64,000 nt of DNA from Paenibacillus melissococcoides (GCA_944800085.1 CALYLO010000008.1:1-64000); one strand, 5' to 3'. Positions 25,658 to 35,197 are shown, numbered from the stretch's first letter. Notes: generated by a model from the letters alone, not told the origin. Numbers and translations are program-made.

Positions 25658-26298
25658 TCCGGGTGATGAGTAAAGAGGAAGCGCTGCAAGACTTGCTGGA
25701 GCGGTATGTGTTCGACCGCTGGCAGTTCGATCTCCCGGAGATCGACGAACGATACCGGCAGGAGAAGGAGCAGATCGAACGCCGTTTTTTGGCGGCCTTC
25801 GAAGCGGTATGCAAGCAAGCCGCCAAGCTGCAGGCAGAGGGGCGCAAGGGGAGCATTCGTTACGTGTATATCTCCTTTTTGCGGACAAGCATCATGGCGA
25901 ACACGGCTCTTTATCGGATCGACGCCTACGACGATAATTGGTTTCTCGATGTGGAGGAATGCGCATCTTCCTGGTCTGCTGATTTTATTTTCGCCCCGCT
26001 GTTCCGTCGGATGGGGGAGTTGGAGGAGAAGCGAAAAGCGTATGCGAGAAAGATCACCCGGATGGATATCGAGAAGATCAAGCTGATCGAAGCCTACAAG
26101 TACCACCTGTTGACGGTGGAATGGCTAAGAGGCTTCATACCGTCGCTCATCGATAGCGAGACTTATCGCCGGATGGACAAGTCTGCGAACCTGCAATTAT
26201 TCATTGGCGAATACAAGGATCAATGTGAGCTACTGTATGAAACCGGCGGAGGGGACGACGGGAGAGCCGTAGAAGCGACAAACGATGGGGCGGTATAG
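25654..26298 (+). CDS. unknown protein of the VgrG operon
   Basis: 214 residues, ATG overlapping the VgrG stop (ATGA). Mostly helical with many charged residues; contains ISFLRTSIMANTALYRIDAYD and a Tyr/Trp-rich middle. No catalytic motif or signal peptide. Position directly behind VgrG suggests a baseplate/adaptor role for effector loading. Not recognised as a family. Confidence 0.65.
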   Translation: MIRVMSKEEALQDLLERYVFDRWQFDLPEIDERYRQEKEQIERRFLAAFEAVCKQAAKLQAEGRKGSIRYVYISFLRTSIMANTALYRIDAYDDNWFLDVEECASSWSADFIFAPLFRRMGELEEKRKAYARKITRMDIEKIKLIEAYKYHLLTVEWLRGFIPSLIDSETYRRMDKSANLQLFIGEYKDQCELLYETGGGDDGRAVEATNDGAV

Positions 26299-26302
26299 GA
26301 AC

Positions 26303-26827
26303 ATGGACTATTTCTGGTTGAAGCAGGATGAGCGTCATACGGACGTGCCGGTGCTGGAGCAGGTGCGAAGCAAAATCGATCGCAGAGACATCCGATGGCG
26401 GAGCGCGCACAAGATTCCGGACCCGATCGTTTTCTATGTGACGGCGGGGCCGGAGAGCGAGTTCCTCGATGTGATGGAGCGGCAGCTTTATCTCGTGTCC
26501 GAGGAACTGAAACGACTCCTTGCGATATATGAGCCGGATGCGTGGTTTATATTTACGCCGCTGCTCGACCTGAAAGGGCAGCGGCAGAAACGCTATTTCC
26601 TTCCGATCTTTCCGGAGGACATGGTGCTCAGTCCGAGCAGCGAATGGTCTCCCGACAGGCACTTCGTCAAAAAGCCGGTGTTAGCGGAAGAGAAGCTAAA
26701 GGGCAAAAAGATCGTCCGCGTCCAGGAGAGCGATTCGCCCCTTGTAGCGGTTCGTCTGGACGTGGCGGAGAGCATCTTGCGCCGGAATTTCACAGGGGTG
26801 CGGCTGGAGAAAGCGATTGTGGAATAA
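26303..26827 (+). CDS. Imm11/DUF1629-like protein
   Basis: 174 residues. Start at ATG 26303 preferred since the family begins M(D/N)Y..LKQDER; an ATG at 26285 lacks a ribosome site. The pattern YFWLKQDERHTDVP, VSEELKRLLAIYEPD, FTPLLDLKG and C-terminal SESILRRNF-(T/K)GV-(R/L) fits Imm11-type immunity proteins. It may protect against a toxin once encoded here, or act as a structural adaptor: no toxin gene precedes it now. Confidence 0.55.
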   Translation: MDYFWLKQDERHTDVPVLEQVRSKIDRRDIRWRSAHKIPDPIVFYVTAGPESEFLDVMERQLYLVSEELKRLLAIYEPDAWFIFTPLLDLKGQRQKRYFLPIFPEDMVLSPSSEWSPDRHFVKKPVLAEEKLKGKKIVRVQESDSPLVAVRLDVAESILRRNFTGVRLEKAIVE

Positions 26828-26962
26828 GACGGGGCAGCGGATGGCCGAAAAAACGAGTACAAGACAGAAGCACGCAGAGGGTGGGAGATGAGTGCCTGTC
26901 CTGTTCCATCGGTGTGCGAAATGATGCAAGCAGGCAGAAGCAATAGACAGGGGGGATTCATA

Positions 26963-27352
26963 TTGAGTATGGAGATGACGACGCCGGAAGGGGCCGGGAC
27001 TCCGCCGAGGTATATAGTCAGAGGAGCGCGCATGCAATGCGCCTGCGGCAGCAACCCGCGGCGGATCAATCTGCCCAGGAGCCATGGGTCGTTTGTAAAC
27101 GGCAAGCCGATGATGAATGAGACGGATTGCAAGCCGCATGAGAATATCCCGCATTTTGGAGCCTGTCAGGGAGAACGTAATCCAAGCGGTGAAACCGTGT
27201 ATTTTATTGCGGAGAATGGAGAAACGATCGCGGGCAAGCCATGTATGCCTGAATTTTTGGAGACATGGGTCTACACGAAGGAGAATACGAAGGTGGAAGG
27301 TCAGCCGGCGCTGACGACCGATCTTTGCTCGTGTGCAACTGGGGCGGCGTGA
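26963..27352 (+). CDS. PAAR-like DUF4280 protein
   Basis: 129 residues with TTG start at 26963 behind GGGGG; the frame extends upstream to 26888 without a good site. Core: YIVRGARMQCACGSNPRRINLPRSHG, NGKPMMNETDCKP, FGACQ, then AGKPCMPEF and LTTDLCSCATG. The repeated Cys/His and GxP pattern is that of DUF4280, the PAAR-like cap that sits on VgrG tips. Expected to sharpen the spike and dock the effector. Between VgrG 1 and VgrG 2 genes, as expected. Confidence 0.85.
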   Translation: MSMEMTTPEGAGTPPRYIVRGARMQCACGSNPRRINLPRSHGSFVNGKPMMNETDCKPHENIPHFGACQGERNPSGETVYFIAENGETIAGKPCMPEFLETWVYTKENTKVEGQPALTTDLCSCATGAA

Positions 27353-27405
27353 TTTATTTCCTGACCGACGGGCAGCACGACGAGTAATCCAAGCGGAGGC
27401 TGACG

Positions 27406-30246
27406 ATGATGAAAGGATTCGATCACATCCGGATTCAATCGCCGTACCGGCTGCAACGAATCGAGGATGTACGGCTGGCATGGAAGCCGAACGAGCACGG
27501 ACGGCTTGTCGTCCGGGGCTATGTCGAGGACACCGACCATGTGAAAGCGGTCTTGAACGCTGCGGAGCACGACGAAATTCATTTGTACGAGAAAAATGGG
27601 CAAAGCGAGAGCGCGATTTTTAAAGGTTCGGTCAGCGACGTGCGCATCACCCATACGAACGGGGTCTATGCGATCCAGATAGAGGGAGCGTCAGGCAGCC
27701 ATCTGATGGACTTGAAGCGCAAGCGCCGTTCCTTCCAGGATGCGGGGATGACCTATGCCCAGCTCGTGGAAGATATCATTCAGACGTATCCCGGTTCCGA
27801 TGTCATCCCTTACGCGGGCGAAACGACGAGCATCGGGGAGCCGGTCTTCCAATACGACGAGACGGACTGGGAGCTGTTGACACGGCTCGCCAGCCATTTT
27901 CATGCCGTTCTCGTGTGTGATATAGTAGAGGCAAAACCAAGGTTTATGTTCGGCATGCCGGAGGGAAGGAGCTACGAGCTGCCCGGCGATCTCCCGTATA
28001 TCGCCCGCCGGGACCTGGCGGCGTTTCAACGGGCGGGCGGCTACGAAGCCGGCCTGCATCCGGCGGATTTCTACCATTGCGAGATCGACAGCGGTGCGCG
28101 TTACGCGATCGGAGACGAGGTGATGTTCCGCAACAAGCGGCTGGTGGTCAGCGAGGTGTCGGCCCGGATGGACCGGGGACAGTTCGTCTATACCTATCGG
28201 CTGTCGCGGCGGGAGGGGATTCGTCAGGAGCGGCTGGTGAATCCGAGGCTGACCGGCCTGTCGCTGGAAGGCGAAGTGTTGGCCGTTCAGGGCGAACAGG
28301 TTCAGCTTCAGCTGGATATCGACAAGGAACAAGCCGCGTCCGCGGCGTATTGGTTTCCTTTCGCTCCGCCCACGGGCAACGCCATGTACTGCATGCCCAA
28401 GGTGGGGACGCATGCGACCTTGTACTTGCCCGACGCCACGGGAAGCGGCGCGGTGGTGACCGGGTGCGTGCGCAAGAACGGGGATAGCTGCGCCAAGACG
28501 GGAGACCCGAATATCCGCTACTTCGGCACGGAGCACGGCAGCGAGCTGGAACTGTCTCCGACCGCGATCAACGTCGTCAGCGGCAGCAAGGAACCGCTCA
28601 AGCTCAGCTTTGACGATGCGACGGGCGTCACGATGACAAGCCATCGGAAGCTGCTGCTGAATGCAAAAGACGATATTTCGCTGTTTACCCCGAAGCGGAT
28701 TCGTATCCATGCACAAAGCCAGGTGCTCGTCAAGAAGCTTACCGCACTGAGCGGCTTCTCGATCGAGAACGAGTACCACTTGCTCGGGGAGCATGTCGAG
28801 GTGCTGGGTCGAGACCGGACGGAGTATGCGCCGTACGAGGATGAGCCGCAGGAGGGCGAAGCGCCGAAGTTCGATTGGGGCAAGCTGTGGGGCAATGTGT
28901 TGGCCGGATTAGCGGTGGTGGCGGTGGTCACGGTTGCCGCCGTGGCCACCGTGGCTACAGCGGGAGCCGGTGCTGTCGTGATCGCAGCCGTTGCTTCGAC
29001 GGCGGCCATATCCGGTACGGCAGCCGTAGCCGGAAAAGCGATCTCGGACATCCGTCGGGGGGAAGTCAGCGACACTTCGGCTTATATGTGGGATGCGTTT
29101 CGAGATACGACGATAGGAGCCGTATCCGGCGCCATATTTGGTCCCTATGGCGGGATTTGGGCTTCCATGGGCGGCCGAATGACGTTTCAAGGAATGGTCG
29201 GGGCCGCAGAAAGCATCATGAGACAAGCGATGGACGGGGAAGAATTAAGCTGGAAAACGACGTTGTTGGATGCGGCGATAAGCTTTGGAACCGCAGGACT
29301 CCTTGATCCAAAGGTGCTCAAGCCGGTGGGCGGATTCATCAAGAAGCAGGTCGGCACTACGAGCCGATGGATCTCGGATAGTGTAGGCGACATTTCCCGA
29401 AAATTCAGCAAATATATGGATGGCCTTAGCGAGAACGGCCACTCGTTAGCCCGCATCTATGTAGAACACGAACAAAAAGGGCTGGCCGGACTCGCAAAGG
29501 AGCTCGGGGAAGCGTTACAGAAAGATCTGAGCCACCTTGGCAGCAATGCCAGAGAGCAACTGGAGAAGCTGAGAAATAGCTTGAGTCTTCCACGCGGATA
29601 TCAACTTGCGGGTGTACCGCATATGGGGAATGAAGCGTCCTATCTCTTCAAGAACATGAGCAAGGAATTGAAGGAAAGCCTGGACGGGTTGAAGAGTAAG
29701 CTTGATAATGTAATGAAGAGCAGTTCGGGTGGTTCTGGTGGGAAGCCTCCGGGTTCTAAGGGGACGGTGGATGTTGGGACACCGCCTCGGTACGGGGATA
29801 GAAGAATTTCAGACACGTTATATAAAAAAATTAGAAGAAAGACACCTTCTAAAGAACTTCAAGACACAGTAAATGAAGGTGTTCAGTTACCAATGGACGA
29901 TCCTGTACTTCGCGGGAAAAAAATTACAAGCAGGCTAGAGCCCGATCATATCGTATCATTAGATAATATCGCTCGTATGGAGAACTATGATAAACTAACT
30001 TTTGAACAACAAGTCAAAGTGGCGAATAATCGAGAAAATTTTATAGGTTTAAGTAGATCTGCAAATGGTTCTAAACAAAATAAAACATATGAACAATGGA
30101 CACATTATAAGAAGGGCACACCAGATGAGATAGAAGTTGATCCTGTATTTAGAAAGAAAATGATGGAAAGAGAAAAAGAGATGGAGAAAATTTTACAGAA
30201 GCAAATTGATGATATGGCTAATCAAAATAGACAAAATGGTGGATAA
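27406..30246 (+). CDS. VgrG-like spike 2 fused to a C-terminal HNH nuclease toxin
   Basis: 946 residues. 1-470: VgrG body with FQYDETDWELLTRLASHFHA, OB fold with AMYCMPKVGTHATLYLP and a beta-spike. 497-545: Ala/Val-rich hydrophobic segment, probably membrane-inserting. 546-700: GxxxG-rich helical region. About 731-775: a GYQLAGVPHMGNEAS...LDGLKSKLDNVM join segment, also found in the spare cassette at 31271. 780-946: toxin tip with EPDHIVSL (D847, H848) and NRENFIGLSRSANGSKQNK, an HNH-type nuclease core. GC falls sharply from about 29790, where the tip begins. So it is a spike-delivered DNase with an exchangeable end. Followed by its immunity gene. Confidence 0.85.
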   Translation: MMKGFDHIRIQSPYRLQRIEDVRLAWKPNEHGRLVVRGYVEDTDHVKAVLNAAEHDEIHLYEKNGQSESAIFKGSVSDVRITHTNGVYAIQIEGASGSHLMDLKRKRRSFQDAGMTYAQLVEDIIQTYPGSDVIPYAGETTSIGEPVFQYDETDWELLTRLASHFHAVLVCDIVEAKPRFMFGMPEGRSYELPGDLPYIARRDLAAFQRAGGYEAGLHPADFYHCEIDSGARYAIGDEVMFRNKRLVVSEVSARMDRGQFVYTYRLSRREGIRQERLVNPRLTGLSLEGEVLAVQGEQVQLQLDIDKEQAASAAYWFPFAPPTGNAMYCMPKVGTHATLYLPDATGSGAVVTGCVRKNGDSCAKTGDPNIRYFGTEHGSELELSPTAINVVSGSKEPLKLSFDDATGVTMTSHRKLLLNAKDDISLFTPKRIRIHAQSQVLVKKLTALSGFSIENEYHLLGEHVEVLGRDRTEYAPYEDEPQEGEAPKFDWGKLWGNVLAGLAVVAVVTVAAVATVATAGAGAVVIAAVASTAAISGTAAVAGKAISDIRRGEVSDTSAYMWDAFRDTTIGAVSGAIFGPYGGIWASMGGRMTFQGMVGAAESIMRQAMDGEELSWKTTLLDAAISFGTAGLLDPKVLKPVGGFIKKQVGTTSRWISDSVGDISRKFSKYMDGLSENGHSLARIYVEHEQKGLAGLAKELGEALQKDLSHLGSNAREQLEKLRNSLSLPRGYQLAGVPHMGNEASYLFKNMSKELKESLDGLKSKLDNVMKSSSGGSGGKPPGSKGTVDVGTPPRYGDRRISDTLYKKIRRKTPSKELQDTVNEGVQLPMDDPVLRGKKITSRLEPDHIVSLDNIARMENYDKLTFEQQVKVANNRENFIGLSRSANGSKQNKTYEQWTHYKKGTPDEIEVDPVFRKKMMEREKEMEKILQKQIDDMANQNRQNGG

Positions 30247-30262
30247 AGAAAGGACTAACATT

Positions 30263-30973
30263 ATGGAACAAAAGATAGAGTATTTAAAAAAATATACTAT
30301 GATAAAAAACGGCTATGTAAGGCTTGTTCCAGACGATGAAATTGAACATATAGATTCACTGCCTCTTTTATGGTATAAAATTTTTAAACTAAAAGAGAAA
30401 AAAGAAAGAATTAATACTTTGTTAGACATATGGAGACAGCATGTCTCCATAGAATTAAGAAACACGATTTCTTATTTACATGATTATCTTGATAATGTTG
30501 AACTTATTGAGATAAACCAAAGGTATTCAATTTTATATACTATTAAAAATCGACTAGGTGAAACGTTTTATTATGAAGGTAGAGCGCCAGTAAAAGATTT
30601 TAATAATAGGGAATTGGAAGAATTTTGGGAACATACTCCGACAAAATTAAGAACATTTTATGAAAGTGTTCATAATGGGTTTTATTATTATGCAAGTGGA
30701 GCTATGGGATTGGTACCTCTAGAAAATGTTGCTTTTTTAGGTGATTCCGATCTTGACTGGGGGATTGTTGAAGATTTAGAGGAGCCCCTGCAGATTGATT
30801 TGGGGACTTCTTTTGGTTTCTTCTCCAATGGAATGGGGACCTATGTGGTAATTGATTATAAAAATTCTGAAAATGACAATGCTACGTTGTGGTCTGCAAA
30901 AGACCAACCTGAATACAACATTAACTTTTGGGATCTAGTAGACGAATGGATTGTTGTAGGTTTTGAAGCTTGA
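30263..30973 (+). CDS. probable immunity protein for the HNH toxin (SMI1/KNR4-like)
   Basis: 236 residues, ATG 30263 after AAAGGAC. The second half (FYESVHNGFYYYASGAMGLVP, DLGTSFGFFSNGMGTYVVID, LWSAKD.P..N.NFWDLVDEWIVVGFE) has the SUKH-superfamily order of a phage/toxin immunity protein. AT-rich like the toxin tip. Expected to sit in the cytoplasm and block self-killing by the adjacent nuclease. Confidence 0.6.
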   Translation: MEQKIEYLKKYTMIKNGYVRLVPDDEIEHIDSLPLLWYKIFKLKEKKERINTLLDIWRQHVSIELRNTISYLHDYLDNVELIEINQRYSILYTIKNRLGETFYYEGRAPVKDFNNRELEEFWEHTPTKLRTFYESVHNGFYYYASGAMGLVPLENVAFLGDSDLDWGIVEDLEEPLQIDLGTSFGFFSNGMGTYVVIDYKNSENDNATLWSAKDQPEYNINFWDLVDEWIVVGFEA

Positions 30974-31062
30974 CGTCTAATTGGATGAATTTTTTCAATC
31001 TCTATAAACCATATTACTGATCACGCCTCAGAATTTTTCACCTAAAGTAATGTTTTTTCTTA

Positions 31063-31122
31063 ACATAGACAGGTTCATTATGGTTAGATAACAGACACCA
31101 TGATTGACCTGTTTTTTGTTTG
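31063..31122 (+). terminator. terminator repeated between toxin cassettes, copy 1
   Basis: AGACAGGTTCA...TGATTGACCTGTTTTTTG forms a hairpin with a T-tract. A close copy lies at 33454-33497 (GGGTCGAT..AAGATTGACCTGTTTTTG). Both follow toxin/immunity modules, so cassettes share their 3' punctuation. A stray C-terminal fragment (NEEYRENFWNPFAEKLTDI..) follows at 31165-31248. Confidence 0.6.
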
Positions 31123-31270
31123 CCTTCGTTTTTTTAAATGAGTCGCAAATAGGCTGCTCCGGTTAATGAAGAGTACCGAGAAAACTTCTGGAATCCATTT
31201 GCAGAAAAGTTGACAGATATCACGTCTAGTGTGTCAAAAGAAAACTAAACAATTACTGTGGGAAGGTCAT

Positions 31271-31888
31271 GTGATTCTATCCGGTTACCAACTTACGGAT
31301 ATACCGCATATGGGGAATGAAGCATCTGATGCCTTTCGAAACGCAGGCAATGGATTGAAGGAAAGCCTGGACGGATTGAAGAGTAAGCTTGATAATGTAA
31401 TGAGGAGCAGTTCTGGTGGGGGGATGGGACATGCTAAGTTACCTTCCGAGGAAGAATTGCGTAATGCTGTTACTGAATGGTCAGGTATGCAGAAAAAGTT
31501 GGCTTCTTATATTTCAAAAAGAAAAATGGATCAGTTTAATACAGCAACTGTAATTTATGACGCAAGAACTGGGAAATATTATTATGGATTGAATAAAGGT
31601 GTAGATTTGAGTGGAGATGCCAAGAATCCGGTGTTATTTGGAACCAAAGACGAACCAGGACTATTACCAAAGGACTCTCTTAATGATTATAGGGTAGGGA
31701 ATTGTGCGGAAGTAGATGCAGCGAATCAAGCTCTAAATGATGGTGCTTATTTAAGTGATTTATATTTTTATACAGTTAAAGTGACTCCAAATGAGTTTGG
31801 AGCAGCAAAAACGGCTTGTGAAAACTGTACATTTACTTTTCAAGGAAATGCAGCAGACGCACTAAGCGGATGGTTTAAAGGGGACTAG
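31271..31888 (+). CDS. spare toxin cassette: join segment + YwqJ-type deaminase
   Basis: No good start; a GTG at 31271 with GGAAGG upstream may allow weak expression (frame open from 31229). It begins SGYQLTDIPHMGNEAS and LDGLKSKLDNVMRSSSGG, about 85% identical at the DNA level to 29595-29733 in the VgrG-HNH gene. The rest is a deaminase tip: ATVIYDARTGKYYYGLN, then NCAEVDAANQAL (zinc Cys plus catalytic Glu) and KTACENC (CxxC zinc ligands), the YwqJ/nucleic-acid deaminase set. Without VgrG it cannot be delivered, but the shared join would allow tip swapping by homologous recombination. Confidence 0.75.
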   Translation: MILSGYQLTDIPHMGNEASDAFRNAGNGLKESLDGLKSKLDNVMRSSSGGGMGHAKLPSEEELRNAVTEWSGMQKKLASYISKRKMDQFNTATVIYDARTGKYYYGLNKGVDLSGDAKNPVLFGTKDEPGLLPKDSLNDYRVGNCAEVDAANQALNDGAYLSDLYFYTVKVTPNEFGAAKTACENCTFTFQGNAADALSGWFKGD

Positions 31889-31893
31889 TAATC

Positions 31894-32418
31894 ATGAACA
31901 TGGAAAAATTTAAAAGTATTTCATTAAGAGGTAGGGTAGCATATGGAATTAGCTGTTTTGAAAACGCGCTAATAGCCTCAAAATATGACCTCAATGATTG
32001 GAAACTCGTGTTGAAGTATTTATGGGAGTTTACTAGCATACAATATTTGGATGATTGGAATGATGTTGTAGTTGAGTTAATTCCCAGTAATTTAATGGAA
32101 TTCAAAACATACGAAGAGCATCAATTTGAGCGGTTAAGTAAAGATGAATTTTTATATTTGTATAACTTATATCAATATAGTGATGAAATAATTGATACCT
32201 TATTACGAAATATCTACGATCTTGGAATCAGTCATGTATATACAGTAATTGAAGGTTATGGTGAAAGTAGTTTAATGTCTTTGGAGAGACTTATCAATTT
32301 CATGATAGTTAACAACTTGCCGTTACCAGACATTGGGTCGTTCCTCAAATTTCATATAGAGGAAAATAAAGGTTGGGGAAACAAGTTTGATGGTACGATA
32401 TTATCTAAAGTTTTGTAA
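31894..32418 (+). CDS. probable immunity protein for the deaminase
   Basis: 174 residues, five bases behind the deaminase stop; start at ATG 31894 (or 31900). Helical, acidic, rich in Tyr and Asn; SIQYLDDWNDVVVELIP and VIEGYGESSLMSLERLINFM are notable. No known family recognised. Location and AT-rich make-up indicate cognate immunity. Confidence 0.6.
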   Translation: MNMEKFKSISLRGRVAYGISCFENALIASKYDLNDWKLVLKYLWEFTSIQYLDDWNDVVVELIPSNLMEFKTYEEHQFERLSKDEFLYLYNLYQYSDEIIDTLLRNIYDLGISHVYTVIEGYGESSLMSLERLINFMIVNNLPLPDIGSFLKFHIEENKGWGNKFDGTILSKVL

Positions 32419-32568
32419 TAATGGGGTTTTATCCGCAATGAAGCCAATAAAGAGTCTTATGCAACCATTGAAACTGAAGTATTATTTCGAAGAGTGGGAA
32501 CAGAGAACTGCTATATTTTTTGTGTCTGACGCAAAACGACAGCGAATGGAATGGGATAAATACGCGCT
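32419..32568 (+). other. short remnant between immunity gene and IS
   Basis: A frame reading NEANKESYATIETEVLFRRVG then stop, without start codon. Perhaps the tail of a lost immunity gene; nothing more can be said. Confidence 0.3.
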
Positions 32569-33402
32569 AGGGCGTGTATGCAAACCTTAAGCCAACCAGA
32601 TCATGGAAGAGGCCAGCTTTAAGAAGGCAACAAAAGTACAGGCCAATTTATCGTACCGAGTTGCCAGCCGACGATTATGTTTGAGTTTGTTGAACAGGCA
32701 TTCGACCAGATGACGCTCTTTATACAACCACCAGTCGGTTGTACGTTGGATCGTGCGATTCTTCTTACTGGGAATGACGGAATGGGCCAGTTTCTCTTCC
32801 AAAAGCGCAATGATTTTATCGGTATCGTATCCGCGATCCGCCAAAACATGTTTACCTTGTATGTCTTGGGTTTGCAGGATCTCATAACCCGTTACACAAT
32901 CATTGATGTTGCCTGCGGTTACTTCGAAGCGTAGCGGATTGCCAAGGCCGTCTACAACGGCATGAATCTTGCTGGTTAATCCTCCGCGTGATCGTCCGAT
33001 GGCTTGGAATTGCTGCCCCCTTTTGCCCCCGCGCCGTGTTGGTGAACACGAACGATGGAAGCATCGAGCATAACACTTTCGTCATCGGGATTGGCAGCCA
33101 GAACGTCTAGCATTCGATCAAAGATGCCTGCTTTCTCCCAGCGGCGGAAACGACTGTAGACACTGCTCCAGGAGCCATAATGCTCTGGCAAGTCTCGCCA
33201 AGGCGCACCAGAACGAATCACCCAAAGCATGGCATTGAACATTTTTCGGTTATCGATTGCCGGACGTCCACCCTGTGGTTTCCGTTCCGGTGGCAAGAGG
33301 TCTTTGAGTCGTTCCCATTGGTCATCTCGTATCTCATATCGTCTTCTCATAGGATAAGTTTACCAGATATTTGGCTATTTCGATAGTTTGCGTACACGCC
33401 CT
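32569..33402 (-). mobile_element. IS5-family (IS427-group-like) element, about 834 bp
   Basis: Ends AGGGCGTGTATGCAAAC and GTTTGCGTACACGCCCT (one mismatch). The target appears to be CTAG with TA duplicated. Contains two overlapping reading frames for one transposase, typical of this group. Confidence 0.8.
32587..33350 (-). CDS. IS427-type transposase in two frames (probable -1 frameshift)
   Basis: Frame 1 (32976-33350, 124 residues): MRRRYEIRDDQWERLKDLLP...RSGAPWRDLPEHYGSWSSVY..F..W, up to GGSNSKPSD. Frame 2 (32587 to about 32990): IGRSRGGLTSKIHAVVDGLG then LADRGYDTDK, ending LVECLFNKLKHNRRLATRYDK. The overlap is at GGGGGCAGCAATTCCAAG, where this group makes its fused transposase by frameshifting. 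So it may be active and not broken. Confidence 0.8.
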
Positions 33403-33453
33403 AGGCTCGCGAAGATGTTAATTTTCTAGTTAAACAACACTGTTACATTATAT

Positions 33454-33497
33454 TATAGACGGGTCGATTACGGTGAGATACCACCAAGATTGACCTG
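33454..33497 (+). terminator. terminator repeated between toxin cassettes, copy 2
   Basis: TAGACGGGTCGAT...AAGATTGACCTGTTTTTG, related to 31063-31122. Confidence 0.5.
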
Positions 33498-33576
33498 TTT
33501 TTGTTATGTTCGTTTTCTTGCAGATTCTCAAAAATGATTTGCATCTGTTATACAGCCGACCCCGATAGCGACAGTT

Positions 33577-34943
33577 GAGTCCGTATAATTGTGTAAAATA
33601 GCTTCTTCCAATAAATGAAGAGAGCCATGTTCAAACCCCTCAAGTAGAGTGTAGTTGCTGACACAACAAACTAATGGGGTGGATTTGAAAATGGCTCAAT
33701 ATCAGATTAACGTAGATTCGAATATTTTGCAGCAATTATTTATTGGAGATCGTAAAGATGCGGGTGTAGCCAAGCTGCTGGAATCCGTAGTGAATCAAGT
33801 CTTACAAGCGCAGGTGACCGAACAGTTGGATGCAGAACGTTATGAGCGAGCAGAGGAGCGCAAGGGATATCGGAATGGGACATACCCGCATAAGCTCACA
33901 ACACGTGTAGGCACGCTTACGCTTCATATTCCACGTATCCGGGATGGCAAGTTCTCTACGAATTTATTTGCCCGATACCAACGAAGCGAGCAAGCTTTTG
34001 TTGGAGATGGTTGTCAATGGTGTCTCTACTCGCAAGGTGTCGCAGATTACCGAGGAACTGTGTGGCGCCGAATTCTCAAAGTCTACGGTGAGCGAGTTAT
34101 GTAAGAAGCTTGATCCCATCGTACAAGCTTGGAGCCATCGTCCACTTGGTGACAGCCCGTTTCCATTTGTGCTAGTAGACGCCATGTACTTGAAGGTACG
34201 TGAAGACGGTCGTGTACGCTCTCGTGGACTGTTGATCGCAACAGGAGTCAATACCGGCGGAACACGAGAAGTGCTTGGGCACATGCTCGGCGATTCGGAA
34301 TCGGAAGAGACGTGGGGGGGCCTTCTTCCAGGAACTGAAGCAGCGTGGGTTACGGGGCGTGGATTACATCGTTTCTGACCAGCATGGCGGGCTTGTGCGT
34401 GCGATCCGTCAGCATTTTCAGGGGGTTACATGGCAGCGATGCCAGACGCACTTTATTCGTAATGTGCTGGACGCAACACCGAAAAGTCTCAAGGAAGATG
34501 TGCACCGTGCCATCCGAGGCGTTTTAGATGCTCCGGACTTAGAGACAGCTCGGTTATTTCTGGATAAAACGTTAGAGACATACAGTGAGAAAGCGGAGCG
34601 AGCGATGCGTATACTGGAGCAAGGTTTCGACAATGCTACGGCGGTAATGTCGATTCCAGAGAAGCGTCTGCGTACGACAAACAGCCAAGAGCGTTTAAAC
34701 GAGGAAGTACGGCGTCGTGAGCGTGTGATTCGTATCTTTCCAAACCGAGATTCTGCATACCGATTACTTGGTGCTTTGCTAATGGAGATAGATGAAAAGT
34801 GGAGCAATGGCCGAAAGTATCTGGATATGACGGATTATTTGGAATGGCGCAAAACACATGCTAAGACTTCTTCCAAGGTTGTACGGTTAAGCTAGAGCAA
34901 CGAATTTTGCTTGAGGGAATTTACACATAATTTTGGACTTGAC
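33577..34943 (+). mobile_element. IS256-family element
   Basis: Left end GAGTCCGTATAATTGTGTAAA and right end, read inverted, AAGTCCAAAATTATGTGTAA are imperfect inverted repeats. No clear 8-9 base duplication, so flanks have rearranged. It interrupts a toxin tip (34952-35197). Confidence 0.75.
33655..34895 (+). pseudogene. IS256 transposase broken by two frameshifts
   Basis: Three frames carry consecutive pieces. 33655-34000: VVNQVLQAQVTEQLDAERYERAEER..YRNG. 33944-34320: LLLEMVVNGVSTRKVSQITEELCGAEFSKSTVSELCKKLD..PFVLVDAMYLKVRED (first Asp). 34275-34895: VDYIVSDQHGGLVRAIRQHF..WQRCQTHFIRNVL and ending LEWRKTH. The second break falls at a run of eight G (34313-34320), a likely slip point. If the run were one base different the last two parts would join. 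As written, inactive. Confidence 0.8.
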
Positions 34944-34951
34944 CAGAAGCA

Positions 34952-35197
34952 GTGGAATACGGTAAAAAACTGCATAAAGAGTATGACTATGGTCCTGGAG
35001 TTCAGAAAGAAAAGAGACTCCCTTCTGGTAAACGAATGGATGGTTACGATTCGAAAAATAAAACTATCTACGAACTGAAACCTGATAATTCTAGAGCAAT
35101 AAAGAGAGGTACGAAACAGCTCGAAAGATATGTTGAAGAAGCGAATAAAGTATACGGATCAGGGCATAAGGGTGTACTAAAAACTTATCCTTGCTAA
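34952..35197 (+). pseudogene. 5'-truncated toxin tip, restriction-endonuclease fold (Tox-REase-9-like)
   Basis: 81 residues with no proper start, cut upstream by IS256. Pattern: KRLPSGKRMDGYD, NKTIYELKPDN, AIKRGTKQLERYVEEANKVYG, H.GVL.TY. The D...ELK core plus the following Gln is the PD-(D/E)xK nuclease signature, and the whole order resembles Tox-REase-9 tips of polymorphic toxins. The tip itself looks complete, the carrier is gone. Followed by a probable immunity gene. Confidence 0.7.

Noticed and set aside
32976..33350. calling the short IS5/IS427 frame a broken transposase
   Set aside because: Two overlapping frames with a slippery overlap are the normal state for this group, so it was annotated as frameshifted but possibly active.
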